Position numbers and translations under genes: made by a program. The notes below the pieces were generated by a model. That model saw only the letters and a program-made list of their open reading frames with translations. It ran no database searches and was not told the DNA's origin. This document shows positions 52,677 through 62,272 of a DNA stretch of 64,000 bases, piece after piece; position 1 is the stretch's first letter; each line of letters opens with the position of its first letter. Origin of the DNA: Nocardia exalbida NBRC 100660 (GTDB lineage: Bacteria > Actinomycetota > Actinomycetes > Mycobacteriales > Mycobacteriaceae); NCBI RefSeq assembly GCF_000308575.1, contig NZ_BAFZ01000034.1, positions 1 to 64,000 of the forward strand. Direction: 5' to 3'.

Positions 52677-52841
52677 CTCCAGCACGGTATCCGAAGGTCC
52701 GGACAGGTGATCCGCGCGCGGCCGGATAATGCGGGGTGGCGGCGGATACACTCGTCCGCGAGCCCCGGGTGCCGCACGAAAGGCCGAGCATGCGGCGTGA
52801 TCGTGCACCGGGTGCGGCAATCGACAACAGGAGGGTGGAAC

Positions 52842-53063
52842 GTGGCAAGGGATACCGAGCGGATCGAGCAGGAGATCGAGGCCGCCCGCACTCGGCTGGC
52901 GAGCACGCTCGACGAACTCGCGGTACGCGCGGACCCGCATCGCATCGCGGACGACACCAAGCAGATCGTGGTCGGGAAGCTGAACGAGCCGAAGGTGAAA
53001 TACAGCCTGATCGGGGCCGCCGCTCTGGTCGTCGGGCTGGTGCTGCTCAAAATCTTCCGCTGA
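52842..53063 (+). CDS. DUF3618 small membrane protein
   Basis: A 73-residue protein: an amphipathic N-terminal helix (RIEQEIEAARTRLASTLDEL) typical of DUF3618 and one C-terminal membrane helix (YSLIGAAALVVGLVLLKIFR). A GTG start follows AGGAGGG. It corresponds in place and orientation to mycobacterial Rv2520c, divergent from bcp. Function unknown. Confidence 0.88.
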   Translation: MARDTERIEQEIEAARTRLASTLDELAVRADPHRIADDTKQIVVGKLNEPKVKYSLIGAAALVVGLVLLKIFR

Positions 53064-53070
53064 GCCGGAA

Positions 53071-53116
53071 AAACGACGACACCCGGTGTGGCATGGCCCA
53101 CCGGGTGTCGTCGTTT
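53071..53116. terminator. Bidirectional terminator
   Basis: An 18-base perfect stem (53071-53088 with 53099-53116) with AAA/TTT ends and a 10-base loop, between convergent genes. Confidence 0.9.
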
Positions 53117-53126
53117 CGCGGTCGGT

Positions 53127-53423
53127 TCAGACCGTCGGGCAGGCGAAGCCGTCGCCGTCGGGATCCAGGTGCGGGCCGTAGCCCGGTTCGCCACGGAACA
53201 GCGGCGCACGGCCCGCGTTGCGGGCGTCGTCGCAGTTGGCGAAGGCGCCACCGGCCGAACCGGTCTGCGAGAGACCGGCCGAGCCGGTCGCGGCGGAGCC
53301 GGTGTCGACGGCCGAGGAACCCGTTCCGGCGGATCCGGACGGAGGGGCGGCTAGGGCGGCAGGAGCCGCGAGAAAGGTCAGTCCCGCGACGGCCGCGCTG
53401 ACGGAGAGCCGGCGAACGTTCAT
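53127..53423 (-). CDS. Secreted excalibur-domain protein
   Basis: A 98-residue exported protein. Signal peptide MNVRRLSVSAAVAGLTFLAAPAALA; a Gly-Ser-Ala-Thr repeat linker (GSAGTGSS, TGSAATGSAG); C-terminal excalibur calcium-binding motif (NCDDARNAG, PLFRGEPGY, DPDGDGFAC with DxDxDG). GAGGA precedes the ATG. Excalibur domains occur in extracellular or envelope proteins; a calcium-dependent surface role is inferred. Confidence 0.88.
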   Translation of the reverse strand: MNVRRLSVSAAVAGLTFLAAPAALAAPPSGSAGTGSSAVDTGSAATGSAGLSQTGSAGGAFANCDDARNAGRAPLFRGEPGYGPHLDPDGDGFACPTV

Positions 53424-53524
53424 GTATTCCTCTATGTGGTTGCTGCGGTGGATGCGGCGTCCGACCGGACGCCGCATCCACTGTTGTGACGGGCCGCTCT
53501 CTTGTCAACCTCGGGGGGACGGAA

Positions 53525-54514
53525 CTAGGGCATTAGGGGATCCTGCCCACCGGCGCCGCTGATGCGCTGTGCGGGGATGTTCCCCATGCGCCCGGCCTGG
53601 TAGTCCTCCATCGCTTCGATGATCTCCGCGCGGGTGTTCATCACGAACGGCCCGTACTGCACCACCGGTTCCCGGATCGGCCGTCCGCCGAGCAGCAGCA
53701 CTTCGAACGCTCCGGTCCGATTGTCTTGGCGCGCATCGGCTGTCACGCTGATGGCGTCTCCGCGGCCGAACACCGCCAGCTGTCCTTCGCTCAGCGGCCT
53801 GCGTTCCGCGCCGACCGCCCCGCTGCCGGACAGTACGTACGCCATCGCCGTAAACTCTTGCGGCCAAGGCGTTTCCAGGATTCCGCCGGGAGTGATCGAC
53901 GCGTGAGCGTAGGCGATCGGGGTGTAGGTCGAACCGGGACCGGCGAACCCGCCGACCTCCCCGGCGATGAGCCGGACCAGCGCGCCGCCGTCGTGCGAAC
54001 TCACCAGCGTCAGTTCGCGAGCGCGCAGGTCTTGATAGCGCGGTGCGGCGAACTTGAGCGCGCGCGGCAGGTTCACCCAGAGTTGAATGCCGTGGAACCA
54101 TCCGCCCGAGGCGACCATCTCCTCCGGCGGCACCTCGTCGTGGAGGATGCCGGAGCCCGCGGTCATCCACTGGGTGTCACCCTCGCCGATGACGCCGCCG
54201 CCGCCCTGCGAATCGTGATGCACCATGGTGCCGTCGAGCATGTAGGTGACCGTCTCGAAGCCGCGGTGCGGATGCCAGGGCGCGCCCTTCGCCTCATGCG
54301 GTTCGTAGGCGACCGGGCCCATCTGGTCGAGCAGGATGAACGGATCGGCGGTGCGCAGATCCATGCTGGGGAACGGCCTGCGCACCTCGAAACCCGCGCC
54401 TTCGCGTTGTTTGTGCGCGGTGACCACGCTCCGGACCGGTCGTTCGCGCAGGGTCGCGTCGAGACGGGGGAGGCGTGGCAGGACCATGATGTCGGGCACG
54501 GTGACGGCGGGCAT
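53525..54514 (-). CDS. Pirin-family protein
   Basis: A 329-residue two-cupin pirin. Metal ligands are visible in HPHRGFETVTYMLDG and the following H in VHHDSQG, with a second-cupin edge FEVLLLGGRPI. A C-terminal pirin segment ends FVMNTRAEIIEAMEDYQAG. GGAGG precedes the ATG. It is divergent from a MarR gene 58 bases away. Pirins may act as quercetinase-like dioxygenases or redox sensors; which applies is unknown. Confidence 0.92.
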   Translation of the reverse strand: MPAVTVPDIMVLPRLPRLDATLRERPVRSVVTAHKQREGAGFEVRRPFPSMDLRTADPFILLDQMGPVAYEPHEAKGAPWHPHRGFETVTYMLDGTMVHHDSQGGGGVIGEGDTQWMTAGSGILHDEVPPEEMVASGGWFHGIQLWVNLPRALKFAAPRYQDLRARELTLVSSHDGGALVRLIAGEVGGFAGPGSTYTPIAYAHASITPGGILETPWPQEFTAMAYVLSGSGAVGAERRPLSEGQLAVFGRGDAISVTADARQDNRTGAFEVLLLGGRPIREPVVQYGPFVMNTRAEIIEAMEDYQAGRMGNIPAQRISGAGGQDPLMP

Positions 54515-54530
54515 GGGGACCTCCTCGAGA

Positions 54531-54552
54531 GTTGGTGTCCATGTCAACCAAC
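54531..54552. promoter_or_regulatory. MarR operator-like dyad
   Basis: GTTGGT-N10-ACCAAC lies in the 58-base gap between the pirin and MarR starts. It is well placed for MarR to control both genes. Confidence 0.6.
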
Positions 54553-54572
54553 CGGGACTACACTTCATTCCC

Positions 54573-55037
54573 ATGGTCCGGTGGTTGAGTGACGACGAGC
54601 AGGCGACTTGGCAGGCATATGTGCGGCTGCGCCAGCGTTTGGACGGGGCGATTTCGGCCGGCCTGGCCGAGGACGGTCTTTCCCTGGCGGACTACGAGTT
54701 GATGGTGGCGTTGTCCGCTGCCGCCAACGGTTGCTTGCGCGCCAAGGAGCTGGCCGCCGAGGTGTGCTGGGAGAAGAGCCGGTTGTCCAAGCATCTCGCC
54801 AGGATGGACGCGCGCGGTCTGGTCGAGCGGCGGCCCGCCGAAGAGGATGCCCGCGGCATCATCGTCCAGCTCACGCCGGAAGGGCGCGTCGCGTTGGAGC
54901 GGGCCGCGCCGAACCACGTCGATCTGGTCCGTCGCGTCTTCATCGAGCCGATGACGGCGGATGAGGCGCGGGTGCTGCGCGGGCTGGCGGACAAAGTGGT
55001 CACCGAGGTGGAGCAGGTGACCGAACTCGGCGCCTGA
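54573..55037 (+). CDS. MarR-family transcriptional regulator
   Basis: A 154-residue winged-helix regulator. Dimer helices flank a MarR HTH (about 45-100: LRAKELAAEVCWEKSRLSKHLARMDARGLVERR) with the wing DARGIIVQLTPEGR. It is divergent from the pirin gene and likely represses it, as in many MarR-pirin pairs. A Cys in VCWEKSR lies within the recognition region and could make it redox-responsive (speculative). Confidence 0.92.
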   Translation: MVRWLSDDEQATWQAYVRLRQRLDGAISAGLAEDGLSLADYELMVALSAAANGCLRAKELAAEVCWEKSRLSKHLARMDARGLVERRPAEEDARGIIVQLTPEGRVALERAAPNHVDLVRRVFIEPMTADEARVLRGLADKVVTEVEQVTELGA

Positions 55038-55066
55038 GCGGCGCGGTTCGTTCTCCTGCGAGGACG

Positions 55067-55588
55067 CTATCCGGCTTCGGTGTCACGCCGTCGCCATCGG
55101 CGCCACCACGGGGCCCGCGCGGTGTCCTCGCGGGCCCCCGCTCGGGGAGGGGCCGCCGTCGCGCGGCTCGGCCGCTCGCGCTTCGGCCGCGCGGACTCGC
55201 GCCACTGCCGGACGATGTCGTCCGCGTTCACCGGAGCGATCGGCACGAACGGTCCTTCCGGCATCCGCAGCCAGTCCACGATGCGTTTGTTGAGTTCGCT
55301 GACGGCCGCACGCACCTGCCGTTCGCTGGTCGCATCGCGCACGTCTTCGGCCAGGTGCTCGATATCGCGCCGCAACAGCAGCGACGGTGGCAACAGCGCC
55401 TCACTGCCGACTCCTTCGCGACGTAGATAGCCGCGCAGCCACCAATCTTCGTCGTAAGCGGTGCCCGCCCCGGGAATCGGCTTGCCGGTGCCGGGCAGGT
55501 TGTCGAATTCGCCGCGCTCGGCCGCCTCGCGGATCTGCTTGTCGACCCACGATTCGAACGTCTGCTTCGCCGGTTTGCGCTCGGTCAT
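55067..55588 (-). CDS. DUF1992 (DnaJ-homologue-associated) domain protein
   Basis: A 173-residue protein with the DUF1992 block (about 10-65: FESWVDKQIREAAERGEFDNLPG, GKPIPGAG, DEDWWLRGYLRREG) and an Arg-rich disordered C-terminus. No catalytic motif. Found widely in bacteria; function poorly known. Confidence 0.88.
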   Translation of the reverse strand: MTERKPAKQTFESWVDKQIREAAERGEFDNLPGTGKPIPGAGTAYDEDWWLRGYLRREGVGSEALLPPSLLLRRDIEHLAEDVRDATSERQVRAAVSELNKRIVDWLRMPEGPFVPIAPVNADDIVRQWRESARPKRERPSRATAAPPRAGAREDTARAPWWRRWRRRDTEAG

Positions 55589-55681
55589 CGCGTCGGCGGT
55601 GTCGACGGATACATGACACCACTCTACGGAAGCCTGTAGTAGACGTGGAAAATCCTGTGCGGAAACGTTTTTCGGGGATGA

Positions 55682-56008
55682 TCAGGACCACGGCGTGATC
55701 GGCGGCTTCACCCAGAGCAGCTTCTCGTCGGTGTGCTCCCGCCGAGCCGCGGGATGCTCCGGATGGCGGGCGGCCCAGTCGTCCTTCTCGGTCAGCAACC
55801 GCGCCACCGTAGTCCAGGTCTCGTCCGTGCTCGGCGGATTCGTCGCGGCGGCCCTGGCCAGTTTGCGCCGGACGGACGCCGTCATCGCGAGCACCTCGGA
55901 GCCGGTGATGCCACGGTGCCAGAGGTAGCTCGCCAGCCGTCGCGCTTTCTCGGCGCGGCTCTTGGCCGCCACGTCGTTGTGTGCGTAGTCGGTCACGGGC
56001 ACGTCCAC
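55682..56008 (-). CDS. Small hypothetical protein
   Basis: A 108-residue soluble, helical protein from a GTG start (a second GTG four codons on is possible). It has KARRLASYLWHRGITGSEVL and a Trp-containing end (LLWVKPPITPWS). No family recognised. It stands alone on the minus strand, 94 bases upstream of the DUF1992 gene. Confidence 0.65.
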   Translation of the reverse strand: MDVPVTDYAHNDVAAKSRAEKARRLASYLWHRGITGSEVLAMTASVRRKLARAAATNPPSTDETWTTVARLLTEKDDWAARHPEHPAARREHTDEKLLWVKPPITPWS

Positions 56009-56058
56009 GGGTCGCAGGTGGCATCGACCCTAGCCGACCGGGCGTATCGGCCGGAAAG

Positions 56059-56098
56059 CGCCGCGGCCTCCCCATCGTCGGATGGGGAGGCCGCGGCG
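56059..56098. terminator. Long hairpin terminator
   Basis: An 18-base perfect stem (56059-56076 with 56081-56098) and a GTCG loop, 10 bases after the transglycosylase-like gene on the minus strand. Confidence 0.85.
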
Positions 56099-56108
56099 CG
56101 AGGTGGAC

Positions 56109-56741
56109 TCAGTACGCGCTGCTGACGTTGTCCATCGAGCCGTAGCGGTGCGCGGCGTAGTTGCAGGCGGCGACGATGTTGGCGACCGGATCCCAGATGT
56201 CGAAGGGCGTGCCCGCGACGTGGTAGGTGGCGAACGTGGGGTCGATCACCTGGAGCAGGCCCTTGGACGGGATGCCCATGGCGGCATTGGAGTCCCACAG
56301 GTTGATGGCCTGAGGGTTGCCGGTGGACTCACGCATGATGTTGCGGTGGATGCCCTCGTAGCTGCCCGGGATGCCGTTGGCCTGCATGATGTCGAGCGCC
56401 TGACGGATCCAGCCGTCGAGGTTGTCCGCGTAGACCGGCGCGGCCGGGGCGGGCATCGGGGCCGGAATCGGCTCGGGAGCGGGCGCCGGAGCAGGGGCGG
56501 GAGCGGGAGCGGGCATCGGCGCGGGGATCGCCTCGGCGACCGGGGCGGCGACCACGGCGGGCGCGGCGGCGGCCTCGGGCTGCTGCTCGGCCACCATGGC
56601 GATGCGAGACGGGACGCTGTCATCGGCCACGGACGCCGCGGAGCAGGCGGCCACGGCGACGACACCCGCGGCGGCGACGGCCACGGTGACGGTTTCGCGG
56701 AGCGAGGGGCGACGAAGGGTGGAAAGGCGTCTGTCAGGCAT
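56109..56741 (-). CDS. Exported transglycosylase (SLT)-like cell-wall protein
   Basis: A 210-residue exported protein. After a basic N-terminus comes a hydrophobic segment ending VAAC, which fits a lipobox (Cys about 33). A Pro-Ala repeat linker (APMPAPAPAPAP) spans about 65-100 and a C-terminal SLT-like domain 105-210 (IMRESTGNPQAINLWDSNA with the likely catalytic Glu, SKGLLQVIDPTFATY, NIVAACNYAAHRYGS). It probably cleaves peptidoglycan or aids resuscitation-type growth. A long non-coding leader (more than 400 bases) lies upstream. Confidence 0.88.
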   Translation of the reverse strand: MPDRRLSTLRRPSLRETVTVAVAAAGVVAVAACSAASVADDSVPSRIAMVAEQQPEAAAAPAVVAAPVAEAIPAPMPAPAPAPAPAPAPEPIPAPMPAPAAPVYADNLDGWIRQALDIMQANGIPGSYEGIHRNIMRESTGNPQAINLWDSNAAMGIPSKGLLQVIDPTFATYHVAGTPFDIWDPVANIVAACNYAAHRYGSMDNVSSAY

Positions 56742-57402
56742 TCGAATCGGTTCCTTTATCGGGGACTTACTCGATCCGGGCCGCAGTTGGGCAGCACGGA
56801 TCCTGCGGCGTACGCTCGGGGCGTTCGCCGAAAACGGCCATGTGCTGTTGTGTGGTTTTGTTGTGGGGGACGATGATGTCCCCGGAACGCGACACGGTTC
56901 GTGTGTGCGGCGCCGGATCGCCCTCGATGGGCTCGGCCGCGGTGTCGCGCGGGACTTCGCATCTCGATGCGAAGAGACGGGGCGGAAGTGTGGATCGCGG
57001 GTCCGTTGCCGGATTCCGCTCCGCCGATCACGTGGCGGGCAGTTGCCTGCCGGTGATCGTTACCGAATCGGTGTCTACAACTCCTCGGGCTGACCAAACT
57101 TCAGGTCGCTTTGTGACCTGATTGCAGAATGGTCACGCTTGGTTAACAGAGGGTGAACGAAACTTGAATGATAGGCGTTGACGATCTTGGAAAGCCCAGG
57201 ACGCGGTAGCCGAATCGTTATCCAAGCTGGGAGTTTGCCGTTAAACCTCTTGTGCTGTACATCACAGAAGTTTTCGGCTGTACAACTGGATTTCGGGGGG
57301 TTCGCGGGCGTATTGCTGTCCGAATTGAGACCACTGGTGCAACTGGGAAGAAGCCCAGGTCACGGTGATGTCACGGGTTCCGCGGCGAATCCGGAGACGA
57401 GA
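56742..57402 (-). promoter_or_regulatory. Long leader/promoter region of the transglycosylase-like gene
   Basis: About 660 bases without a gene. A dyad GTGACC-N12-GGTCAC (57113-57136), a neighbouring GGTTAAC (57141-57147) and CGTTACC (57058-57064) resemble GTNAC-type sites described for the MtrA response regulator. c-di-AMP (ydaO-type) riboswitches often precede actinobacterial rpf/SLT genes; I could not confirm that fold here by eye. Confidence 0.4.
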
Positions 57403-57445
57403 AAACCGTGCCCTCGCCAGCCGATGACTGACAAGGGCACGGTTT
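57403..57445 (-). terminator. tRNA-Lys terminator
   Basis: An 11-base stem (57403-57413 with 57435-57445). On the minus strand it reads CCGTGCCC...GGGCACGG followed by TTTTCTC, 9 bases after tRNA-Lys. Confidence 0.85.
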
Positions 57446-57453
57446 ATGTGATG

Positions 57454-57526
<73 letters not shown>

Positions 57527-57834
57527 GTGCTCCGTGTTCCGGTGCGGGACAAACCTTAACAGGCCGGGGCCGCAGAAGTGAAATCGTGCCCTGACCGGCC
57601 GTGATGCGATGCGCTCGCGGGCCGGTAACGCGGCGGATCGCCGGGTTGATCTACAGGTGGTAACGCTGCAGTGACGGACGAGGTGTTCACATTGGCCTGG
57701 ACGTTACGCACTGGCAGAATGTCCGATTGTGGTTTCGATCGCCCGCGTTCACGGCGGGGTGACGCGACGTAGCGGTCGGTATCCGAAGCCATCGGTGTGT
57801 CCTGGAGCACCGAGACTTTGAAACGGGGTTGGAA
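57527..57834 (+). promoter_or_regulatory. L,D-transpeptidase upstream region
   Basis: 308 bases without a gene. GGTAACG occurs at 57624-57630 and 57659-57665, the latter followed by GTGAC; these resemble MtrA-type sites. No clear -10/-35 pair. Confidence 0.4.
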
Positions 57835-59073
57835 ATGAGTGTTGGTCGAGGTCGGCAGAAGCGCAAGCCGGCCGCTCGGTGGTCCCTACGCACTGTCGCG
57901 GGACCGGTGATCGTTGTCGCGGTCGCCGCCTTGGCGCTGACGGGATGTTCGGCATCCGACGCCACGGATGCGGCGCAGGCGGTCATCGACCGCAACCCCA
58001 TCACCGAATTGATCAAGCCCAAGCTGCTGTCGCCGGTGAAGGACGGCGAGGTCGGCGTCTCGCCGGGCGTCCCGATGACGTTCAAGGTGGAGGACGGCAA
58101 GTTCACCGGTGTGACCTTGGTCAGCCCGCAGGGCAAGTCGATCGAGGGCAAGCTCGCCGCCGACGGCCGGTCGTGGGAGACCACCGAGGTGCTCGGATAC
58201 GGCAAGACCTACCGGTTGAAGGCCGACGCGATCGGCCTGGGCGGGGCGAACACCGCGACGCTGAGCTTCACCACGAGTTCGCCCGGTAACCAGACCAAGC
58301 CGTACCTGGTCCCCGGCGAGGGGGAGGTGGTCGGTATCGGTCAGCCGGTGGCCGTCCAGTTCGATGAGAACATTCCGGACCGAAAGGCGGCGCAGTCCGC
58401 CATCAAGATCACTACTGAGCCGCCGGTGGAGGGCGCGTTCTACTGGGTGAACAATCGCGAGGTGCGGTGGCGGCCGGAGCATTTCTGGGCGCCCGGGACG
58501 AAGGTCACCATCGACGTGAACGTCTATGGGCGTGATCTCGGTAACGGCTTGTACGGCCAGGACAACATCCACTCGTTCTTCACCATCGGTGACGCGGTGG
58601 TCTTCACCGCCGACGACAACACCAAGCAGGTGGTCGTCGAGCAGAACGGCCAGGTGATCCGCACCATGCCGACCTCGATGGGCAAGGACAGCACGCCCAC
58701 CGACAACGGCATCTACATCGTCGCCGACCGGCACGAGAAGATCATCATGGACTCCTCGACCTACGGCGTGTCGGTCAGCTCGCCGGACGGGTACAAGACG
58801 CCGGTGGACTTCGCGACGCGACTGTCCTACAGCGGCATCTTCTTCCACTCGGCGCCGTGGTCGGTGGGTGCGCAGGGGTACAGCAACACCAGTCACGGCT
58901 GCCTGAACCTCAGCCCGGCGAACGCGCAATGGGTCTTCCAGAACGCCAAGCGCGGCGATATCACGATCGTGAAGAACACCGTGGGCGGCACCCTGTCCGG
59001 CGTGGACGGCCTGGGTGACTGGAACATCCCCTGGCCGGTCTGGAAGGCGGGCAACGCGGACGACAATCGCTGA
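57835..59073 (+). CDS. ldtB: L,D-transpeptidase lipoprotein (LdtMt2-like)
   Basis: A 412-residue exported enzyme forming 3-3 peptidoglycan cross-links. A basic N-terminus and hydrophobic core end in the lipobox LTGC (Cys 36). Two Ig-like domains (about 60-160 and 165-265) precede a YkuD catalytic domain with HSAPWSVG and SHGCLNLSP (catalytic Cys). The C-terminal tail (GDWNIPWPVWKAGN) is as in mycobacterial LdtMt2/LppS. Gene order and relative orientation to bcp and orn match Rv2518c. Confidence 0.93.
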   Translation: MSVGRGRQKRKPAARWSLRTVAGPVIVVAVAALALTGCSASDATDAAQAVIDRNPITELIKPKLLSPVKDGEVGVSPGVPMTFKVEDGKFTGVTLVSPQGKSIEGKLAADGRSWETTEVLGYGKTYRLKADAIGLGGANTATLSFTTSSPGNQTKPYLVPGEGEVVGIGQPVAVQFDENIPDRKAAQSAIKITTEPPVEGAFYWVNNREVRWRPEHFWAPGTKVTIDVNVYGRDLGNGLYGQDNIHSFFTIGDAVVFTADDNTKQVVVEQNGQVIRTMPTSMGKDSTPTDNGIYIVADRHEKIIMDSSTYGVSVSSPDGYKTPVDFATRLSYSGIFFHSAPWSVGAQGYSNTSHGCLNLSPANAQWVFQNAKRGDITIVKNTVGGTLSGVDGLGDWNIPWPVWKAGNADDNR

Positions 59074-59086
59074 GCAGAAGCAGGAC

Positions 59087-59128
59087 GCCGAACGGGCCAC
59101 CGGAGCGTAATCCGGTGGCCCGTTCGGC
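59087..59128. terminator. Bidirectional terminator
   Basis: A 17-base perfect stem (59087-59103 with 59112-59128), 8-base loop, between convergent genes. Confidence 0.88.
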
Positions 59129-59143
59129 ATTTCGGGGCTGTGT

Positions 59144-59395
59144 TCACGGCAGCATGTTGCAGCCCAGCTGGGCGTCGCCCAGGATCGCGACCGCGCTGCC
59201 GGTCGCTGCGCACAGCAGTTTGCTGCCCGCCGAACCGCTGCCCGCGGAGCCGGTGGTGGCCAGGCCGCCCGCCGATCCGCTCGACGCCGAGCCGGAGGCG
59301 GGCAGCGGCGGAAGCCCGATGCCCGCGGCCGCGGTTCCGCTGGATCCGGTGAGGAGGGTGGCGCCGACGAAGGCTGCGATAACCGCGGAACGCAT
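59144..59395 (-). CDS. Small secreted Gly-Ser-Ala-rich protein
   Basis: An 83-residue exported protein. Signal peptide MRSAVIAAFVGATLLTGSSGTAAA, then a Gly/Ser/Ala repeat region (SGSASSGSAGG, TGSAGSGSAGS), then a short tail with two cysteines (LLCAATGSAVAI, LGCNMLP) that could pair. The repeat resembles the linker of the excalibur protein at 53127-53423. Surface or envelope role unknown. Confidence 0.65.
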   Translation of the reverse strand: MRSAVIAAFVGATLLTGSSGTAAAGIGLPPLPASGSASSGSAGGLATTGSAGSGSAGSKLLCAATGSAVAILGDAQLGCNMLP

Positions 59396-59549
59396 CACGA
59401 GGTGTGTCTTTCTGGTCGAACCGGGAGGCGCCCCAGCGACACCCTCCCACGTGGATCGCAGTCTACGGAGACGTGGAGGATTCTGGACGATATTCGTTTC
59501 ACATTGTGGCGGGCGTGCGCCGGGGAACGGAATGAGACGCAAAGAAAAA

Positions 59550-59583
59550 CCCGGACGGCTCCGATTTCTCGGGGCCGTCCGGG
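59550..59583 (-). terminator. tRNA-His terminator
   Basis: A 10-base perfect stem (59550-59559 with 59574-59583), followed on the minus strand by GTTTTTCTTTG. Confidence 0.9.
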
Positions 59584-59590
59584 CTCTTGG

Positions 59591-59664
59591 GGTGAGCGAC
59601 GGGACTCGAACCCGCGACAGCCAGGATCACAACCTGGTGCTCTACCAACTGAACTACGCTCACC
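59591..59664 (-). tRNA. tRNA-His (anticodon GUG)
   Basis: Minus-strand tRNA with acceptor GTGAGCG/CGCTCAC, anticodon loop TTGTGAT, and the extra G(-1):C73 pair characteristic of tRNA-His included in the coordinates. Confidence 0.96.
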
Positions 59665-59718
59665 ATCGCCGGTGAACAACCGGCGGGCTAGATATTAGCG
59701 TGTCAACCCGCCCACTCC

Positions 59719-60372
59719 CTAATCGGCGTCAGGCGAGCTGTTGACCTGGGCTGATTCGGCCCGCTCCGGAGCGAGTTGGGAGACCTCGGCGGCGATGGCG
59801 GCGATTTCGGTGGTGGAGGGGCCGGGCGGCGCGACGAACGCGGTCCGCCGGTAGTACTCCAGTTCCCGGATCGACTCCTGGATGTCGGCCAGCGCACGGT
59901 GGCTCAGGCCCTTTTCCGGCTGGCCGAAGTAGATGCGCGGATACCAGCGGCGGCACAGCTCCTTGATCGAACTCACATCCACCATCCGGTAGTGCAGGTG
60001 GGCGTCGAGCAGGGGCATGTCCCTGGCGATGAAACCGCGGTCGGTGGCGATCGAGTTACCGGCCAGCGGCACGGTGCGGGGGGTGGGGATGTACTGGCGG
60101 ATGTAGTCGAGCACCCGCTGCTCGGCCTCTTCCAGGGTGACGGTGGAGCGGCGGACCTCTTCGGTCAGGCCGGAGCGCGCGTGCATGTCGGCGACCACCG
60201 CGGGCATCGCGGCCAGCGCGTCGTCGTCGGCGTGGATGACGATATCCACGCCCTCGCCGAGGATGTTGAGATCGCTGTCGGTCACGAGCGCGGCCACCTC
60301 GATCAGCTTGTCGCTGTCCAAGCGCAGGCCGGTCATCTCGCAATCCATCCACACGATGTATTTGTCGGACAC
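59719..60372 (-). CDS. orn: Oligoribonuclease
   Basis: A 217-residue DEDDh 3'-5' exonuclease that degrades short RNAs and pGpG. Asp10 and Glu12 appear in WMDCEMTG, a third acidic residue in [10 protein letters not shown], and His/Asp in [14 protein letters not shown]. It has a short acidic C-terminal tail. The GTG start has no Shine-Dalgarno; a -10-like TAATGT (60380-60385, minus strand) ends 7 bases before it, so the mRNA is probably leaderless. Order matches mycobacterial orn next to the DUF853 gene. Confidence 0.95.
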   Translation of the reverse strand: MSDKYIVWMDCEMTGLRLDSDKLIEVAALVTDSDLNILGEGVDIVIHADDDALAAMPAVVADMHARSGLTEEVRRSTVTLEEAEQRVLDYIRQYIPTPRTVPLAGNSIATDRGFIARDMPLLDAHLHYRMVDVSSIKELCRRWYPRIYFGQPEKGLSHRALADIQESIRELEYYRRTAFVAPPGPSTTEIAAIAAEVSQLAPERAESAQVNSSPDAD

Positions 60373-60559
60373 CCGTGCAACATTAGCCGGGCCGAGGTCC
60401 CGAGCAGGCGGTACGGCACGGCAACCGTTCAGCCGCCGATGCGGCAATGAATCTGACCGGCGGGGATACAGTTTCTTCCAGATCGGCACCCGGCGTTTTC
60501 GGTGCGACAGCAAATACTGCGCGAAGCGGTTCGAGTCGAGCCAGGACGGAGGACGTGCG

Positions 60560-62266
60560 ATGACCACCCCTCAGGAGAAGGCGGCCGCGGCGCGCAAGGC
60601 GGCCGACGAGGCGGCGCGGGTCGCGGCCGAGGCGGCCGCTGCCGCGGAGGCCGCCGAACGCGAGCTGGCCGAACAGACGGTCGCCGCCGAGGCGGGAGCG
60701 GGTTCGCCCGTGGCGCGAGACGAGCCGTCCGGCGAGCGGAGAGACGCCTCCGCCGCGCAAGAGATCGCCGCGGGTTACGCGTTCGAAGGACTCGCGCTGG
60801 AACTGGGCACCGTCGTGGTCGACGGAACGGTGGATCCCGCCGCCCGCGTCCGTATTCCGATGCCGATGGTGAACCGGCACGGGTTGGTCGCCGGTGCCAC
60901 CGGTACGGGGAAGACGAAAACCTTGCAGGGCATCGCGGAGCAGCTGTCGAGTGCCGGTGTTCCGGTGGTGCTGGCCGACATCAAAGGCGACTTGTCGGGT
61001 CTGGCCGAGCCGGGGCGATCGAGCGACAGGCTCGCCACACGCATCGCGGAGACTGCCGCCGCGGATTGGGCGCCGACCGGCTTCCCGACCGAGTTCGTCT
61101 CACTGGGCACCACCGGAGCCGGGCTGCCGATCCGCGCGACGATCAGTTCCTTCGGCCCGGTGCTGCTGAGCAAGGTGCTCGAGCTGAACGACACGCAGGA
61201 GTCCACCCTCGGCTTGATCTTCCACTGGGCGGACCGCAACGGCCTCGCACTGCTGGATCTGAAGGACCTGCGCGCCGTGATCACACATCTGACCAGCCCC
61301 GAGGGCAAGGAGGATCTAAAGGGTATCGGCGGTGTCTCCGCGGCCACCGCGGGGGTGATCCTGCGCGCACTGGTGAATCTGGAGGCCGACGGCGGCGATA
61401 CGTTCTTCGGCGAACCCGAACTCGACCCGGCCGACCTGGTGCGGGTGGTGGACGGAAAAGGGGTGATCACGCTCTTCGAGCTCGGCGCACAGGCGGCGCG
61501 GCCGGTGATGTTCTCCACCTTCCTGATGTGGGTGCTCGCCGACCTGTTCCAGACGCTGCCCGAGGTCGGCGACGTGGACAAGCCCGCATTGGTCTTCATC
61601 TTCGACGAGGCGCATCTGCTGTTCTCCGACGCCTCGAAGGCGTTCCTGGAGCAGGTGGAGCAGACCGTCAAGCTGATCCGGTCCAAGGGGGTTGGCGTGT
61701 TCTTCTGCACCCAGTTGCCCACCGACATCCCGAACCAGGTGCTCTCCCAGCTCGGCGCGCGCATCCAGCACGCCCTGCGCGCATTCACCCCCGACGACCA
61801 GAAAGCGTTGGCCAAGACCGTCCGCACCTACCCCAGAACCGGCGTCTACGACTTGGAGCAGGCGCTGACCTCCCTCGGCACCGGTGAGGCGATCGTGACC
61901 GTGCTCTCCGAGCAGGGCGCGCCGACGCCGGTGGCCTGGACCAGGCTGCGGCCGCCCCGGTCGCTGATGGACACCATCGGTGCGGACGCGATCAAATCGC
62001 GGGCGCTGTCCAGCCCGCTGGCCTCGAAGTACGCCCAGACCATCGACCGGGAGTCGGCCTACGAACTGCTCGCCGCGAAGATGGCCGCGGCGGCGCCGGA
62101 GGCGGAGCCCGCTCCCGTGCCCGGCCGTGCCGCGACCCGCGAGGAGGAGGACTCCGCCGCCGAGCGGATCATGAGAAACCCCGCGGTGCGCAGCTTCCTG
62201 CGTTCGGCCGCGAGCGCGGCAGGCCGCCAGATCACCCGCAGCCTGTTCGGCACCAGGCGCCGCTGA
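60560..62266 (+). CDS. HerA-like ATPase, DUF853 family
   Basis: A 568-residue P-loop NTPase. The N-terminal 70 residues are an Ala/Glu coiled-coil-like segment ([21 protein letters not shown]). Walker A GATGTGKT lies at 112-119, Walker [11 protein letters not shown] near 355, and an [12 protein letters not shown] sensor follows. It ends in a basic tail. Relatives include E. coli YjgR and mycobacterial Rv2510c. Role in DNA or RNA transactions is presumed but not known. Confidence 0.92.
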   Translation: MTTPQEKAAAARKAADEAARVAAEAAAAAEAAERELAEQTVAAEAGAGSPVARDEPSGERRDASAAQEIAAGYAFEGLALELGTVVVDGTVDPAARVRIPMPMVNRHGLVAGATGTGKTKTLQGIAEQLSSAGVPVVLADIKGDLSGLAEPGRSSDRLATRIAETAAADWAPTGFPTEFVSLGTTGAGLPIRATISSFGPVLLSKVLELNDTQESTLGLIFHWADRNGLALLDLKDLRAVITHLTSPEGKEDLKGIGGVSAATAGVILRALVNLEADGGDTFFGEPELDPADLVRVVDGKGVITLFELGAQAARPVMFSTFLMWVLADLFQTLPEVGDVDKPALVFIFDEAHLLFSDASKAFLEQVEQTVKLIRSKGVGVFFCTQLPTDIPNQVLSQLGARIQHALRAFTPDDQKALAKTVRTYPRTGVYDLEQALTSLGTGEAIVTVLSEQGAPTPVAWTRLRPPRSLMDTIGADAIKSRALSSPLASKYAQTIDRESAYELLAAKMAAAAPEAEPAPVPGRAATREEEDSAAERIMRNPAVRSFLRSAASAAGRQITRSLFGTRRR

Positions 62267-62272
62267 GCGAGG

